Shown in pieces: positions 32,238 through 43,699 of a DNA stretch of 64,000 bases. Position numbers and translations under genes: made by a program. The stretch comes from Verticillium longisporum (taxonomy: Eukaryota > Ascomycota > Sordariomycetes > Glomerellales > Plectosphaerellaceae). Within the stretch, counting starts at the first letter, position 1, and every line of letters starts with the position of its first letter. Location of the stretch: positions 1,178,001 through 1,242,000 of the forward strand of contig JAETXT010000013.1 in NCBI GenBank assembly GCA_019188255.1, given 5' to 3'. The notes beneath the pieces were generated by a model. That model saw only the letters and a program-made list of their open reading frames with translations. It had not been told where the DNA came from and ran no database searches.

Positions 32238-34893
32238 ATGATGAATATCCTTGGTCATCTGGCATTGCTAAGCCTCGGGTAAGCGTCACGGACCATATGC
32301 ATCAAAACCTTTTGCTGACCATGCGATTAGGAATGTTGCAGTCAGGGCATTCCCCCAGGCCTACAATGAGTACGAACCGCCATCGACTGTCACCGTCACT
32401 ACGTGTGCTGTAGGTTGTGCAACCACCACCGTGACCGTGACTCAGTCGGCTAGTTCTTGTGCGCCATGTTTGGCAAGCTCTGCTTCCTCAGGTGTGGAAT
32501 CTTCTACCACTGTCACCGAGACGCCCACTACGGTCGAGTCCACGCTTCCCATCATCTCGTCGACCCAAACGTCTGGACAGATTAGCTCCTCTGCTGGCAT
32601 CTCAAGTTCTGTCCCAACATCAGGCACATTTACAAACTCGACTGTGTCGCCCTCTAGCCCTTCATCGAGCCTACCATACAGCATCACCAGCTCGGGTGGA
32701 GCTGTTTCTTCTACTCTTTCCTCTGTCAGCATTTCCGTCCCCTCTAACTCCACGACTACGACGAGCGCTCTCAGCAGTGACTCAACAACTGCTCCGTCTG
32801 TGAGTATCAGCTCCTCACTTTTCTCGTCATACGATGGCACACCGTCTTCGTCAGCACTCTATGCGAACAGCACGAGAAGCCATGTCTACCCGAGTTCCTT
32901 CTCTGTGACCGGCTCCGTGTCCACCTTTGCTTCTCGTAGCGCAACCAGCAGTGACACAGCGACCGGGTCCCTTCCTACTTCTGGCCTGCCTTCGTCCAGC
33001 GCCGTGACTTCTGGCGGCATCAGCAGCGGATTTTCTGGTACTTCTTCTGGGACTGGAATCTCGTCAACACTTCCCGTTCTATCGTCTCAGTCGAGTAGTG
33101 CCGGGACCAATTCGACTTGGTCCTATCCAACACGGACTTCATCGGGAGGAACGGGCGTCTCCTCAACGCTGCCTTTATCATCTGGCACGTCGGATGTTGA
33201 GACAAGTAGCGGCAGTGCGACTTACCCGCCTGGATCCTCGTCCGCGCCGACTGACACATCTTCGCTCACAGTCACATCCGAGGTTTCCAGCATTGAGAGC
33301 AGCAGTGTCTACACCTACCCACCAGGGCCATCCTCTGGCTTATCGAGCGTGTCGACAAGCCTGTCAACTTCTAGCAGCTGGGGCAACAGCAGTACCACCA
33401 GGTACCCAACCGCCACAGTGTCAAGCGCAAGCGTCATTTCCTCGTCGACCGGCTTCGAAAGCTCGTCCGTAGAGCTCACGACTACCACGACGATCGAAAC
33501 GACCGTGACACGCACCAATACCTACACACCGCCAGGCACGAGCTCGAACCCTTCTTCTGGATTTTCAAGTGCCCTGCCAAACCCAAGTGGCTCAACCTCT
33601 ATTGAGCTTTCGTCGCACTTGTCCTACCCGACCTCGTCGCCACGACCATCTGGGAGCGGCTATCTCAGCAGCAGCTATATTGAGTCTTCTGGAACGGGAG
33701 TCAGCGATACCGTGCCGGTCACTTCGGGTACTTCTGCCTCTGTTTCCAACAGCGTGACGAGCTCATCTCCCTATGGAAACTCGACAACTACGGGTCCCAC
33801 GTCGACCATCTCAGACTTTAGCTCTACCGCATCGTCCGGGACTGGAATCAGTGAAACTCTCCCCATCATCTCGGAGACCTCTGTGTTTGAGTCGAGCGCC
33901 ACAGAACCTTCGTCCCTGTACAGCTTCACGGTCACGTCTGATGTAGGGACCACCTCAGAAACCAGCTCGGTCGAGTCGTCTGGGACTGGTATCAGCGAAA
34001 CTCTCCCTATCATTTCGGATACTTCGACCGCGGAACAGAGCTCCACGGTGACTGGATCCGAATCTTCGACAAGCAAGACCAAGACGCCATGCGCGACTCG
34101 CTCGCACTCGTCCGACGTTGAGACGTCATCCGCTCCCGAATCAAGTGAGACCGACTCTTACCCTCCTAATGAGAGTACCGTGTCGGGCAACTTGCCGATT
34201 ACGCCTTCATCAGACGTTTCCTCATCGCCGACATATTCTCCTCCTGCTGAAAGTACGATATCCGGGAACCTCCCTGTGACGCCTTCGGTAAGCCTGTCCT
34301 CTACGGAGGCGTACCCATCGTATCCACCTGTAGAAAGCACCTCTGGAGAGAGCACAGTTTCGAGCAATCTACCCATCACACCAACGCAGAGCTCGACCGA
34401 GGTCGAGTCACAGACATACCCTCCTTACCCGCCTCCCGAGGAGAGCACCGTGTCAGGAAACCTCCCCGTGAACCCTTCTCAGAGCTTCCCAAGCAATGGC
34501 ACAGCAACTTCGTCTCTGCTGCCCAGCGGAAGTACGTCACGGGCCGGGTCGTCGGCACCGGTGTCCAGCGACTCATGGACGACCTCCATCATCAGCGAAA
34601 AGCCGTCCTACCTTCCCACGCCGAGCACAGTGTATCCCGAGCCGACACCTTCAAGCGAGTCGACCGTCTCCGACGCGCTGCCGATTACACCCTCTGGCAG
34701 TGCCGATGCCCCGCCCAGCACGCTTGTGACGAGCACTAAGACGGGCCCCGAGACGAGCGAGAGTAGCGAGCCCAGCGGACCGACCTCTTACTATGGAGGG
34801 TATGACTTTGGCTGGACAAGCGGTGGGCGCGCCGGATGGAAGCAGCAGCGCAAGGAGAAGGAGCGTCGAGGCATTTTCGGGCTGTTCCAGTAA
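32238..34893 (+). CDS. Secreted Ser/Thr-rich mucin-like repeat protein
   Basis: Two exons, 32238-32278 and 32331-34893 (52-bp intron with GTAAGC donor and GCTGACC branch), give 867 residues. The first exon supplies a signal peptide (MMNILGHLALLSLGNVAVRA). After a short cysteine-containing start (TTCAVGCATTTVTVT, SSCAPCL) almost the whole protein is Ser, Thr, Pro and Gly, as in heavily O-glycosylated fungal wall or adhesin-like proteins. Two repeat families are visible, GTGxSxTLPxxS (five copies) and ESTVSxNLPxTP (five copies). The C-terminus is unusual: YYGGYDFGWTSGG, then a basic tail KQQRKEKERRGIFGLFQ, with no hydrophobic GPI-attachment signal. It is therefore probably secreted or wall-bound by other means. 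Function unknown. Confidence 0.85.
33049..34017 (+). repeat. Dispersed repeat family A (GTGxSxTLPxxS), five copies
   Basis: Copies begin at about 33049, 33148, 33691, 33838 and 33982. The last two are nearly identical over GTGISETLPIIS, suggesting recent duplication. Confidence 0.85.
34171..34692 (+). repeat. Dispersed repeat family B (ESTVSxNLPxTP), five copies
   Basis: Copies begin at about 34171, 34249, 34348, 34441 and 34657, separated by Tyr/Pro-rich spacers such as YPSYPPVE and YPPYPPPEE. Confidence 0.85.
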
Positions 34894-35177
34894 GATGATC
34901 CAAATAAGACCCAGGAAAATGGAGTCAACACGCGAGGAGGAAGAGTGACTGGGAGGGACGAGGTAATCAGACCTCACGGCTGAAGTACAAATTGGCGGGG
35001 GAGATGCTTGGGTTTCACGGCCCCTTGACATTTCATTTTCACTTTCCATTCTTTGGTGCTCTTGAGTTGATATTGAATAGACGGGTTGGTGCAAAGTACG
35101 GCCATCAGCTTCATGAGACCGTGGATGCTGACTGATCGTGACAGCTGATTCCATCAAGTTACTGAACCCATCACCCC

Positions 35178-36626
35178 TTAGACTCCAAGTTCACGATCGG
35201 CCAACAGCCTGTCCATCGCCTGCGCCTCCAGGTACACCGACACATCCATGCCCCCCTCCCTCCCCTCCATGACCTGCACACACCCATCCATCCTCGGCAT
35301 GACAGAGTGAACCCACGCCGGCCTCGCCCCAAACAACTCAACCTCATACACGCCAATCCTCAACCAAGACGTCACGAGAAGATGCCTCTCCCCCAAAAAC
35401 GCCTGCCAGATCCTCTGCGGCGACACCTCCCACTCGGCATCATGCAGCACAGCCCCAACAGCATCAGGCGTAAACCTCTGCAAACAGCGCCGAATCGCCA
35501 CCGCCACCGCCGCCGGCCCCGCGACGACCTCGCGCGCCCCACGCCCCACGTGCGCCAGCACGATCGGCGACCCGACAAACGCGTCGCCGAGCGGCGGCTC
35601 CGTCCGCGCCCGCACGCCGAGCGTCAGGTCGAGAAAGACGTCCCCGTCCCCGAGGCGGCGCGCGCGCACGATGCGCGCCCAGAGGTGCGCCAGCAGGGCG
35701 TCGAGCCGCGAGGCGCCGGCGACGCGCAGCGCGCTGAGGGCGGCGTCGGCGACGTGCAGCACGGCGTGGGCCACGGGGCGCTGGGGGTCCCATGTTGGCC
35801 AGGGCGGGATCTGCAGGTCGGGCCGCGGGGGCTCTTCTTCTGTTGGTGCTGCTGGGCGATGCGCGGCTGTGGGTTTCGAGTTGGCTGTTGTCGGCGCGAG
35901 GAAGGGCGGGTAGCCGGGTGCGGTTGTGGCCCACCAGTCGAATCTGTGCAGTGGCAGGGCTCTCGCTTGCGCCGTCAGGGCGTCGTCTCTTTTGCGCGTC
36001 GGGCTGCCGCCGGCGTGCGCGTCGAGACGGCGCGGGGCGAAGGAGGGTGTCGTGGGCGGTGGGCGGGCGGCGTGGGCGGCGGACCAGTGGTGCATGAACT
36101 GGAGGAGCGTGTGCGCGTCGGCGAGCGGGTGGGCCAGCTTGACAGCGACGGCGTAGGCCGTGGGCAGCAGGGTGATCTGGACGATCATGGCGGGCAGGCC
36201 GTGTGCTGTTTTGAGGTCGTGCAGCGCGAGGGGCGTCGGGGAGGCGAGGAGGGCATCTTGCGGGAATGTGCCCTGCCAGATGGGGGCCTTGGGGATCGAG
36301 ATGTCCTGGGACGAGGCGACGACGGCGTATTCGACGCCTGGGTCGGAGGGGGAGCCGTAGGTGACGGCTGCGCGGTGGAAGCGCTGGGTTGACGTGTCCC
36401 AGTGCAGTTGGCCGGCAAAGTGAGGGAATGAGGAGAGTGCTTTGGTGAAGGCGGCTTGAAGCTGAGAGAGGAAGACTTGGCGAGGGAGCGGAGGATAGGC
36501 GTCGAAGACCCAGATGGCGCCTGTTGGAGAGAACCGAGCCACCGTGTTGTCCAGGATGGACAGGGCCGTCGTGGTTGGAGGCCCTGGTGTTGAGGGAAAT
36601 ACGCGGATGGGCTGGTGATGGGCCAT
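35178..36626 (-). CDS. BAHD-type acyltransferase (transferase family)
   Basis: A single 482-residue frame; ATG complementary to 36624-36626 and TAA at 35178-35180. The catalytic HXXXD motif is H166-PLA-D170 in KLAHPLADAHTLLQFMHHW, at the expected place after the first subdomain. The N-terminal block SILDNTVARFSPTGAIWVF and FPHFAGQLHWD matches fungal members. The C-terminal DFGWG motif of plant enzymes is replaced by the looser VYEVELFGARPAWVH, as is usual for fungal relatives. Such enzymes move acetyl or longer acyl groups from CoA to hydroxyls or amines of small molecules, for example trichothecene-type acetyltransferases. No biosynthetic backbone gene is nearby, so it may act in detoxification. 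Cytosolic by sequence. Confidence 0.85.
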   Translation of the reverse strand: MAHHQPIRVFPSTPGPPTTTALSILDNTVARFSPTGAIWVFDAYPPLPRQVFLSQLQAAFTKALSSFPHFAGQLHWDTSTQRFHRAAVTYGSPSDPGVEYAVVASSQDISIPKAPIWQGTFPQDALLASPTPLALHDLKTAHGLPAMIVQITLLPTAYAVAVKLAHPLADAHTLLQFMHHWSAAHAARPPPTTPSFAPRRLDAHAGGSPTRKRDDALTAQARALPLHRFDWWATTAPGYPPFLAPTTANSKPTAAHRPAAPTEEEPPRPDLQIPPWPTWDPQRPVAHAVLHVADAALSALRVAGASRLDALLAHLWARIVRARRLGDGDVFLDLTLGVRARTEPPLGDAFVGSPIVLAHVGRGAREVVAGPAAVAVAIRRCLQRFTPDAVGAVLHDAEWEVSPQRIWQAFLGERHLLVTSWLRIGVYEVELFGARPAWVHSVMPRMDGCVQVMEGREGGMDVSVYLEAQAMDRLLADRELGV

Positions 36627-36921
36627 GTTGGTTGCCTCAAGGTGTTATGGCGCAAGAAGCCAAGAAGAGTATCGTGACAAATTTGCCATCATCCTTTCAG
36701 CTGAAGTGTCCCCTTATATGAAACCAGAGCAAATGAACCGCAGGCCACGACGACGAGGATTGATATGAAAGATGCGGCATGCACTCGTGGGACCCGCTAT
36801 GAATCATCGTGAGCGATCACGATCATCTCCAAGCGCGCGCCTTCAGAAACGTCTCTATACTCTATGAAGCTGGTCATGGTTCCCAGACCATCGCACACAC
36901 ACATGCAACCCAGCACGCCCA

Positions 36922-38578
36922 TCATTTGCCCTGCGAAAACGAAACGACAGCCCACTTGCCGTTCCACGCCCACTTGCGCGCCCCCGAGTCGCCGCCTCCG
37001 CCCTCCAGCGCCCGCAACTCCTCGTCCTTGCCCGCCGGCAGTCCGACGACAACGTCGGCCTTGCACGTCCGGAGCGCCAGCACATTGAGGCCCGAGCCGG
37101 GGCCGAGCGTCTTGATCGCGTCCGGGAAGGGTGTCGTCGGGTCCCAGTCGGCCTGTCATCGTTAGCAACAACGATTAAGAAAAAACAAAGACACACGTCG
37201 GGTACGTACGTCGCCCGTCAGCTTGCGGTAGTTCAGATCGCCCTTGAAAACGACAAGCTCGCTGCCCTTGAGGTCCTCGTAGAGCTCAGGCGCCTCCTCG
37301 GGCAGCCGCCAGAAGCTGCCTCCGTGCGTCCAGAAGCGGTTCGGCCGCAGCAGCAGCTGGCCCTCGGCGTGGTACTTGGTCAGCTCGCCGAACAGAAAGG
37401 CGAGGCTCTCGTGGTCCGCGTCGCTCAGCGGCTCGGGCGTCTTGCCCTGCAGCTCCTCCTCCGGCGACGGCGTCTCGTAGAAGCGCTTCGGGCTGGCAAT
37501 GGCGCCGAGGAGGGCCGCAAAGTCGCCCGGCAGCACGTCCGAGACGAACCACGGGATCGACTTGGGGTGCAGTACAATGTGCGTCGCGAGGCCGGCCGAC
37601 AAGAGGTAGCCCGCGAGGATGAGGTCGACGTAGAGCTCAAAGCCTGCGTTGTCGAGCACAATGTCGACGCGGCGCTCCTTCTTGCCCTCGGCCACGGCCT
37701 GCTTCAGCACGGCGTACGCGGCCGGCAGGTCGTTGGCCAGAATGTTCTTCTCCGACGCCTTGCGCGCCTCGCTGCCCTGCAGCTTCTGTATGTCCTCGTA
37801 CGTCAGGCTCGTCAGGAGCGAGAGGTCGGTGGCGTTGCCCCAGAGGCAGATCTCGCACATCTCGGCGAAGAGGAGCTTCTCGGCCGCCTCGTCTTGGGTG
37901 GCACTGCCGTTTGCCTCGAGCTGCTGCACGAGCTCCTTGAAGCGGGCGGCGAGCTCGAGGACGGCGGGACGGGACGAACGGAACGTGTTGATCTTTTGTC
38001 GGGCAAAGACATCGTAGTTCTTCCAGTTCGTCGAGAGCTTAAAGTAGGTGCTGATGCGACTGTTGTACGGCACCTGTCAACGTTGCCCTTGGTCGTGGAA
38101 CCAGCAGCAAATATGAAATATTTTAAAGAAAAAAAAATCTCACCGGAAGAGATAGCACTCGCAGAAGAGCCAGGGCGTATCCAGCCACGTGGGCTCGCCG
38201 AGACTGGCGAGCTCATCGTTGTAGAGCTTGACGTCGGGTTCGCCGTCATCGTCAATCGGCGTCAGAGGACGGTCGTGCTGAACCTCATACTTGAGGCGGG
38301 CGATCTTCTCGGTGACGGCCTTGCCCTCAGTTTTCTTCTCGCCTTCTTCGCTGTCGGAGACGGAACGGTAGAGGTCGTCTATGGCTTGCGTCTAAGGCCG
38401 CACATTAGCAAGGTGGAAGGGGCAGGCGTGGGATGGATTCATGCGCACAATGATGACAGGCCAGCGCTCGCGCGCGGTGACCCAGCCGAAAGACCGCTTC
38501 TCGCCGGTGCTGTAGGAGACTTGGTGTGTTGTTAGGGCTGGCTTGATGAGCTATGTGGCCGAGTAACGTACTGGGCAT
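36922..38578 (-). CDS. DUF89 / ARMT1-type damage-control phosphatase
   Basis: Five exons, complement of 38572-38578, 38449-38519, 38144-38391, 37210-38059 and 36922-37152, encode 468 residues. The first exon is only 7 bp (ATGCCCA), joined by a GTACGT intron to give MPISYSTGEKRSFGW. The junction at 38144/38059 uses a less obvious acceptor (ACAACAG) because only it restores CECYLFRRISTYFK. Family motifs are ARERWPVIITQAIDD near the N-terminus, the metal-site DNAGFELYVDL, KGDLNYRKLTGD, and RTCKADVVVGLPAG with the end GKWAVVSFSQGK. Members are metal-dependent phosphatases acting on damaged or excess sugar phosphates, and the human relative was reported as a protein carboxyl methyltransferase. Probably cytosolic housekeeping. 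Confidence 0.92.
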
Positions 38579-39055
38579 CTTGAGGATTTGGCTCGTGATG
38601 ACGCAGGAAGCTCGAGATGGACAAAAGGCTCGAAGCACGAATGCCGTACACTGGATGTGTCTGCTGTGGATGATGGCGGGGCATCGCGGGGTAGACACCG
38701 ACATAAGCATGATCTGGTTAAATGATAATAAGTCTATGACATGGCTGTATATAAGCACAAACACGGCTGTCTACATAATTACCACTCCTCCTTCCCATCA
38801 CCTTCGTGGCCCAGCAGAACAACGACAGCAAAAGTCAACATGTTTCGGAAAGCACCGCTGAAATCCATGAACAGAAACATGGAAAGAAACAATCATTCCA
38901 TCTGAAGCCTCCCGAAGCCTTCATCATCACTAGTGAACCACCAACACACAACACAGCACCTCCGATATCCAGTTGGCATGCCTCTATTCTCGCTCACTCA
39001 TGCAGCCAACCATGCTCTATTCTCGTTCAGCCATGCAGCCTACTTCAACGGCCAG
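38579..39055. other. Intergenic region between the ARMT1-like and regulator genes
   Basis: Promoter side of the ARMT1-like gene and 3' flank of the Zn2Cys6 gene; nothing else seen. Confidence 0.55.
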
Positions 39056-41344
39056 TCAGCTGCCGGGAACCCAGGTCTCCGGCGTCCAGTTCTCGGTGCT
39101 AAAGTCGGGCCAGTAAAGCCCCTGCGAATAATCGTCATACACCGACGCGTCAATGAACTGCATGTCGAGGAACGGCTCGGCCAGCAGCTCCTGCAGTGAG
39201 GGCTCCGTCAGTGCCATGCCTGCCGTCGCCATACCCTGAACCGCCGTCGTCGAGGATGCCCACGCCGCTGGCGACATGACGCTGGCGAAATCATCGAGTC
39301 CCGTTGTGGCCTCAAGGCCCACGACGCCTCTCTTCTTCGATGCAGCCGCCGTGACGGCCGCCTTCATGGCATCCACGTGCTTCATGTCCTCTTTCGCGGC
39401 AAAGTTTCCACCGTCCGCAAGCTGCGCCAGCAACCCGGACGCCGAGTCAAACTGCTCTCGATCGGCGGTAGCGTCGGGCCCGTCGAGAAGACTCGACGCG
39501 GCGAGCACCGTCAACGCGGAGAAGAGATATGACGTGTAAAAGTAGTCAAACGTCGCGAACGAGCCGTCGATCCAGCACTCTGTCAACAGATGCAGAGAGT
39601 GGCGAGCGCATCGAACGCAGGCGGCCACGATCGTCATGGCCGACGCCGGCACGGGCATCGCGCCAGCAGGCGCCGGCCACGCCGCAGCGTGTGTCTTCAG
39701 TACATGCAGCAGGATGGGCCTCGTCGCCAGGATGGCCGACTGATTGAAAGACAGATGGAGAGGCGTTGGCTTGTACGCGGCCTCGCTGTGCGGCGCCGCA
39801 TCAAGATGAAGGTGGCTCGGCAGCTCTTGCACCCACTCACGAAGGTCCTTGAGCGTCTGCTGGACGCGGCTCGATAGCGTGGTGCTCTGATCCCGCGTGT
39901 TGTAGATGCACCGAACCATGGTGCTGGTGATGCTGGCGAGACGCGAGCTCGCAATGTAATACGCGCAGTCGCCAAAGTCGCCAGCTACAGCGGCGTCGAC
40001 GCTGGCGTTCGAGGGGGGATCGACCATGATGTCGCGGTCGCCAATGGCTGCCGGCTGGCCCAGCTTGGAAGCCCACATGCGATCGAAAATGCAAGTCGTC
40101 GCCCAGAGTCGGTTGCGGTGCTCCCGGACCGCGGCATCCGGTAGTTGCGCCGCCGGGATGTTGAGGTGCAGCCCGATGAGCACGGCCATGCGCACGGCCA
40201 TGCCCGCCAGGATGTAGGAGGTGTATCGCCTGTTGAGGGCGAGAGAGTAGAAGGACTTTTGGCCCCATTAGCTTCACGACGTGACGGCCTCGAATGGATC
40301 ACAGCAGCAGGGACACGCACCAGCAGATGGATAATCTCAATCGCATCAATCGTGGGTCGCTCACTCAGAACACTTAACATGCGGCTCGCTTTCGCAAAGT
40401 ACGGCAACCCAGGAAAATCTTTGCCCGGCGCAATCGATCGCGCCGAGTACAACTCGCCAATGGCGAACAGACCCCAGAGCTTGCACCGAATGAGCGATTC
40501 ACCCCAGGCCGGATTGTGGATGCTGTGCTCGAGCGCATCCATCACCACACTGCGTCGCACAATGTGGTAACATCGGCTTACGTAGCGCAGAGCAACCTCA
40601 ACGAGAAATCGTGCGCGCGAAGGACTCGGCCAGGCGCACTCAGACTCGGTCAGGCAAGCAATGCGCTCGTCGGTGGCGAACGCCGTCCGAGGAATGTGCT
40701 TGTACGGCTGCTCATGCGGCGCCGAGATGGCCTGCCGAAAGCGAGTCGAAAACGAGGCATCGGGCACCTCGCCGATGAGAATGGGGGTCTGCTGGTCGGT
40801 TGATGGGACGAACCAGGGCCGGACCTCGAGCATGATGTTGCTCGTGTTGTGGCGCGCCACATCTGGGCTGTCAAGCACGTCCAGGTCCCGGCGTGGCGAC
40901 GGGGCCGTGCTGACCGAAAGCGCCGAGAGTGAGCTGGCGTTGGGGTTCGTCGTGTCATCGAGCAGGCCCTTGAGCCGCTTGTTTTCCTCGATGAGATCGT
41001 CTATGTACCTGAACGGGGTCAGCCGGGGAGGGGCCTTGGCCAGGGGGCTTGGGACGATTATTGGAGGGACCGGGTCGGAACGGAACGGGGCGGGGGTTGA
41101 CTTGCCGCTGGCTGACCTTGACCTGTCGATTGCGCCGGGGATAAGTACAGTCGACGGCCTTGCTCGCCTGACGACAGTTCTCGCAAGGTCGGCCGCCGGA
41201 GCACTTGACCTTGCGGGCATGGCAGCGGTTGCAGGCGGTCGACTTGATCTTTGGCCGACGGCCGGGTGACGCGGGCGTAGGGTCTGAGTCGGGGGGGCTG
41301 AGCGTCCCTGCCGCTCGGTCCGGGGTGACGGAGATGGAGTTCAT
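39056..41344 (-). CDS. Zn2Cys6 transcription factor with fungal regulatory domain
   Basis: Three exons, complement of 41106-41344, 40321-41008 and 39056-40255, give 708 residues. The DNA-binding domain is near residue 37: ACNRCHARKVKCSGGRPC plus ENC and DC, six cysteines in C-X2-C-X6-C-X5-C-X2-C-X8-C spacing, followed by the linker PRRNRQVKVSQ and a short coiled-coil (YIDDLIEENKRLKGLL). The middle region contains the fungal-specific domain (FLVEVALRYVSRCYHIV, LIRCKLWGLFAIGELYS, MAVRMAVLIGLHLN, RLWATTCIFDRMWASKLGQP). The first intron must use a GC donor (GCAAGT) to give VKVSQRYIDDL; no GT donor does. The second intron is 65 bp. It is divergent from the MFS gene and may regulate it. A nuclear activator or repressor of unknown target. 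Confidence 0.9.
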
Positions 41345-42026
41345 GGTATCGGGGCCGGTTCACGATTGACGGCCGGGCGGGCGCTCGACGAGGACAATGG
41401 GGGGTGCATTCGGAGGGCTTACCACTGCCTTGTGAGTGAGAGGTAAGATGAGAGAGAGGAAGAGAATGCAGAGGCGACAGCATCCATTGACATTCACAGA
41501 CAGATCGCTGACCCCAAAGGAGTCATCGTCGCCCGCTGCTGCGACATCGTATCCTCGGGCACAGTCGAGACAGGCCAATTGTCTAGCCAACTCTGAACAG
41601 CACTGAGAGGACCGAGAGGAGGGCTCCGATGTCGTCGGCCAAACGAACCATGTTGCCGAGATGAGTCAGCACTGGGCGAATTCCAAGCATGAAAGAAGGG
41701 GGCGAAAAGCGCCCTAATCCTTTCGAGATGGTCCTTATTACCGAGTCGGCTACTCGAGGTCCGGCCTCCTTCGGCATCTCTTCCGAGTGACCGACTTGGT
41801 GCAGATTCTGCTGCGCGACGCGCTTCGCCGCCAGAACGATATCCACTATTCACCTACTCTTGACTCACTTGGACACGGCCAAGATGGCTGATCTCGCCGT
41901 CTTTCGTCCGCTGCCTGGGAATTCTTTGCGATATAACAATTATACCATGGCCGGCTGAGCCTCAATCGATCATCTGCTCGGTACCCCCCCAAGCAACTCT
42001 TGGCACGCCGAGACGCATCGCCCAAA
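41345..42026. promoter_or_regulatory. Divergent promoter region between the regulator and MFS genes
   Basis: 682 bp with no gene. Both neighbours start outward from it, so it must hold both promoters. No clear inverted CGG pair typical of Zn2Cys6 sites was identified by eye. Confidence 0.5.
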
Positions 42027-43699
42027 ATGGACTCCGTCGACTCCCGAAGGCTCCCCAACCCACCGGCGCTGTTGATGTCGGCCCCGTTGGAGCCCATGGC
42101 CTCCGATATCCCAGTGGCGGCGCCCTCCCGGCACCTTGCCGCCGTCGACGACGCCGTCGTGCCCATGGCTATCTGGCGACGATGGGTGACCCTGTTTACC
42201 ATCTGCTGGCTGCCCATACCAATGACGTTCTCGACCTCGTCTGTCCTTGCAGTCGCGCCCGAACTAGCGCGCGAATTCAACGTCCCTGTCACAGCCATCA
42301 GCATTGCCAACGCCGGTGTCTTCCTCGCCATGGCCAGCTCGCCGTTGCTGTGGGTGCCCATAGGCCGGCTAGTGGGTCGGCGGCCGGCGTACCTCGCCGC
42401 GGCCGTCATTCTGTGCGCTTGCTCAGTAGGATCGGCTCTGGCGCCGAACTTGGCAGGCTTCACAGCCATTTGGGTCATTGGTGGATCTACAGGTGTGGTA
42501 TTTCTGGTCTCTGGACAGACCATTCTGTCAGATATTTTTGAACCTGTACGTGTCCAGGCGGCTCAGTTGATTCATCCTCACGTGTGAGGAGAAGAATGAG
42601 GGCAGAAAATACTAACCGAAAAGACCGTCCGCGGCACGGCTGTAGGTTTCTTCCTTGGCACTTGCGTTAGTGCTAACACCATCGCACCACTCACTGGTGG
42701 TATCATCGCCACTTACACAAGTTGGCGCGTCATCTACGGGGTGCAGGCCGGCATGACGCTCATTGGTCTTGTTTTGGCTTGGTTCTATGTGCCACTTGAT
42801 CCGCCTCGTGAGGCACAGCCTACCACGTCAAAACACGTCCTTGCCCAGTTCTCGCCGATGCCAGTCTTTCGCGTCTTTGAGCACATCAACATTCTCGCTG
42901 CCAACATCACCTGCGGCCTCCTCTCGTTCAACCAGTATGGTCTCCTTGGCTCTATACGCGCTGCCTTGACGACTCGCTTCGGCCCCTCTTCGCCGCTCAC
43001 CTCGGGTCTGTTCTACCTGGCCCCCGGCGCCGGCTTCCTGATTGGAAGCACCATTGGGGGCAGACTATCGGATCAGACAGTGCGCCGGTACATCAAGAAG
43101 CGCAATGGCTTGCGCCTACCGCGAGATCGACTCAAAAGCAGCTTTCCCGCCATTTTTATCGTGCTGCCTCTGGGCACGCTGCTATTCGGCTGGAGTCTGG
43201 GCAGGGAAGTCGGCGGCTGGGCCGCCCCAGGGATAGGAGCGTTCCTCGCGGGACTTGGGTTGATGGCCTCCTTCAGTGGCCTAAATACGTACTCTGCTGG
43301 TGAGTCTTGTGCATATAATGACATTGCGAGATCCGGTCATGTGGCCGTGGAAGCTGACGACAGCAGAGGTGCTCCCGGCGAAGAAGACGGAGGCGATCAG
43401 CAGCAAGTATATCGTACAGTACACCTTTGCCGCTGGAACGGTTGCGTCGAGGGTACCTATCATGGAGGCCATCGGTGTTGGGTGGGCGTTCACCATAAGT
43501 AAGTTCCACAGCCGAGCTTGCGTGCATCAGTGGCCCTTTACTGTCATTGTTCCTGTCATCGCCATTGCTTGCCTCGTACCCGGTTGATACTGACTGTTGA
43601 CCAGGTGCTGTTGCTGCTCTTGCGGGCGGTGTAATTGTGTTGATGATCACGAGATACGAGCCTGAGACGGAGAAGACACTGCGTGAAGAGGCCGAATAA
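42027..43699 (+). CDS. MFS transporter, drug:H+ antiporter-1-like
   Basis: Four exons, 42027-42545, 42624-43299, 43367-43498 and 43605-43699 (introns 78, 67 and 106 bp), encode 473 residues. About twelve hydrophobic segments are visible, beginning WVTLFTICWLPIPMTFSTSS. Family signatures include PIGRLVGRRPAYLAAAV in the loop between helices 2 and 3, and the helix-5 region GTAVGFFLGTCVSANTIAPLTGG. The middle loop is short, and the C-terminal end is charged (RYEPETEKTLREEAE). Such proteins export drugs, toxins or metabolites across the plasma membrane by proton antiport. The divergent Zn2Cys6 gene is a plausible regulator. The substrate cannot be read from sequence. Confidence 0.9.

Noticed and set aside
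35307..36392. Long plus-strand frame opposite the BAHD acyltransferase (and similar long frames opposite other GC-rich genes)
   Set aside because: Mirror frames of GC-rich coding DNA, rich in Arg/Gly/Ala/Val, without any motif.
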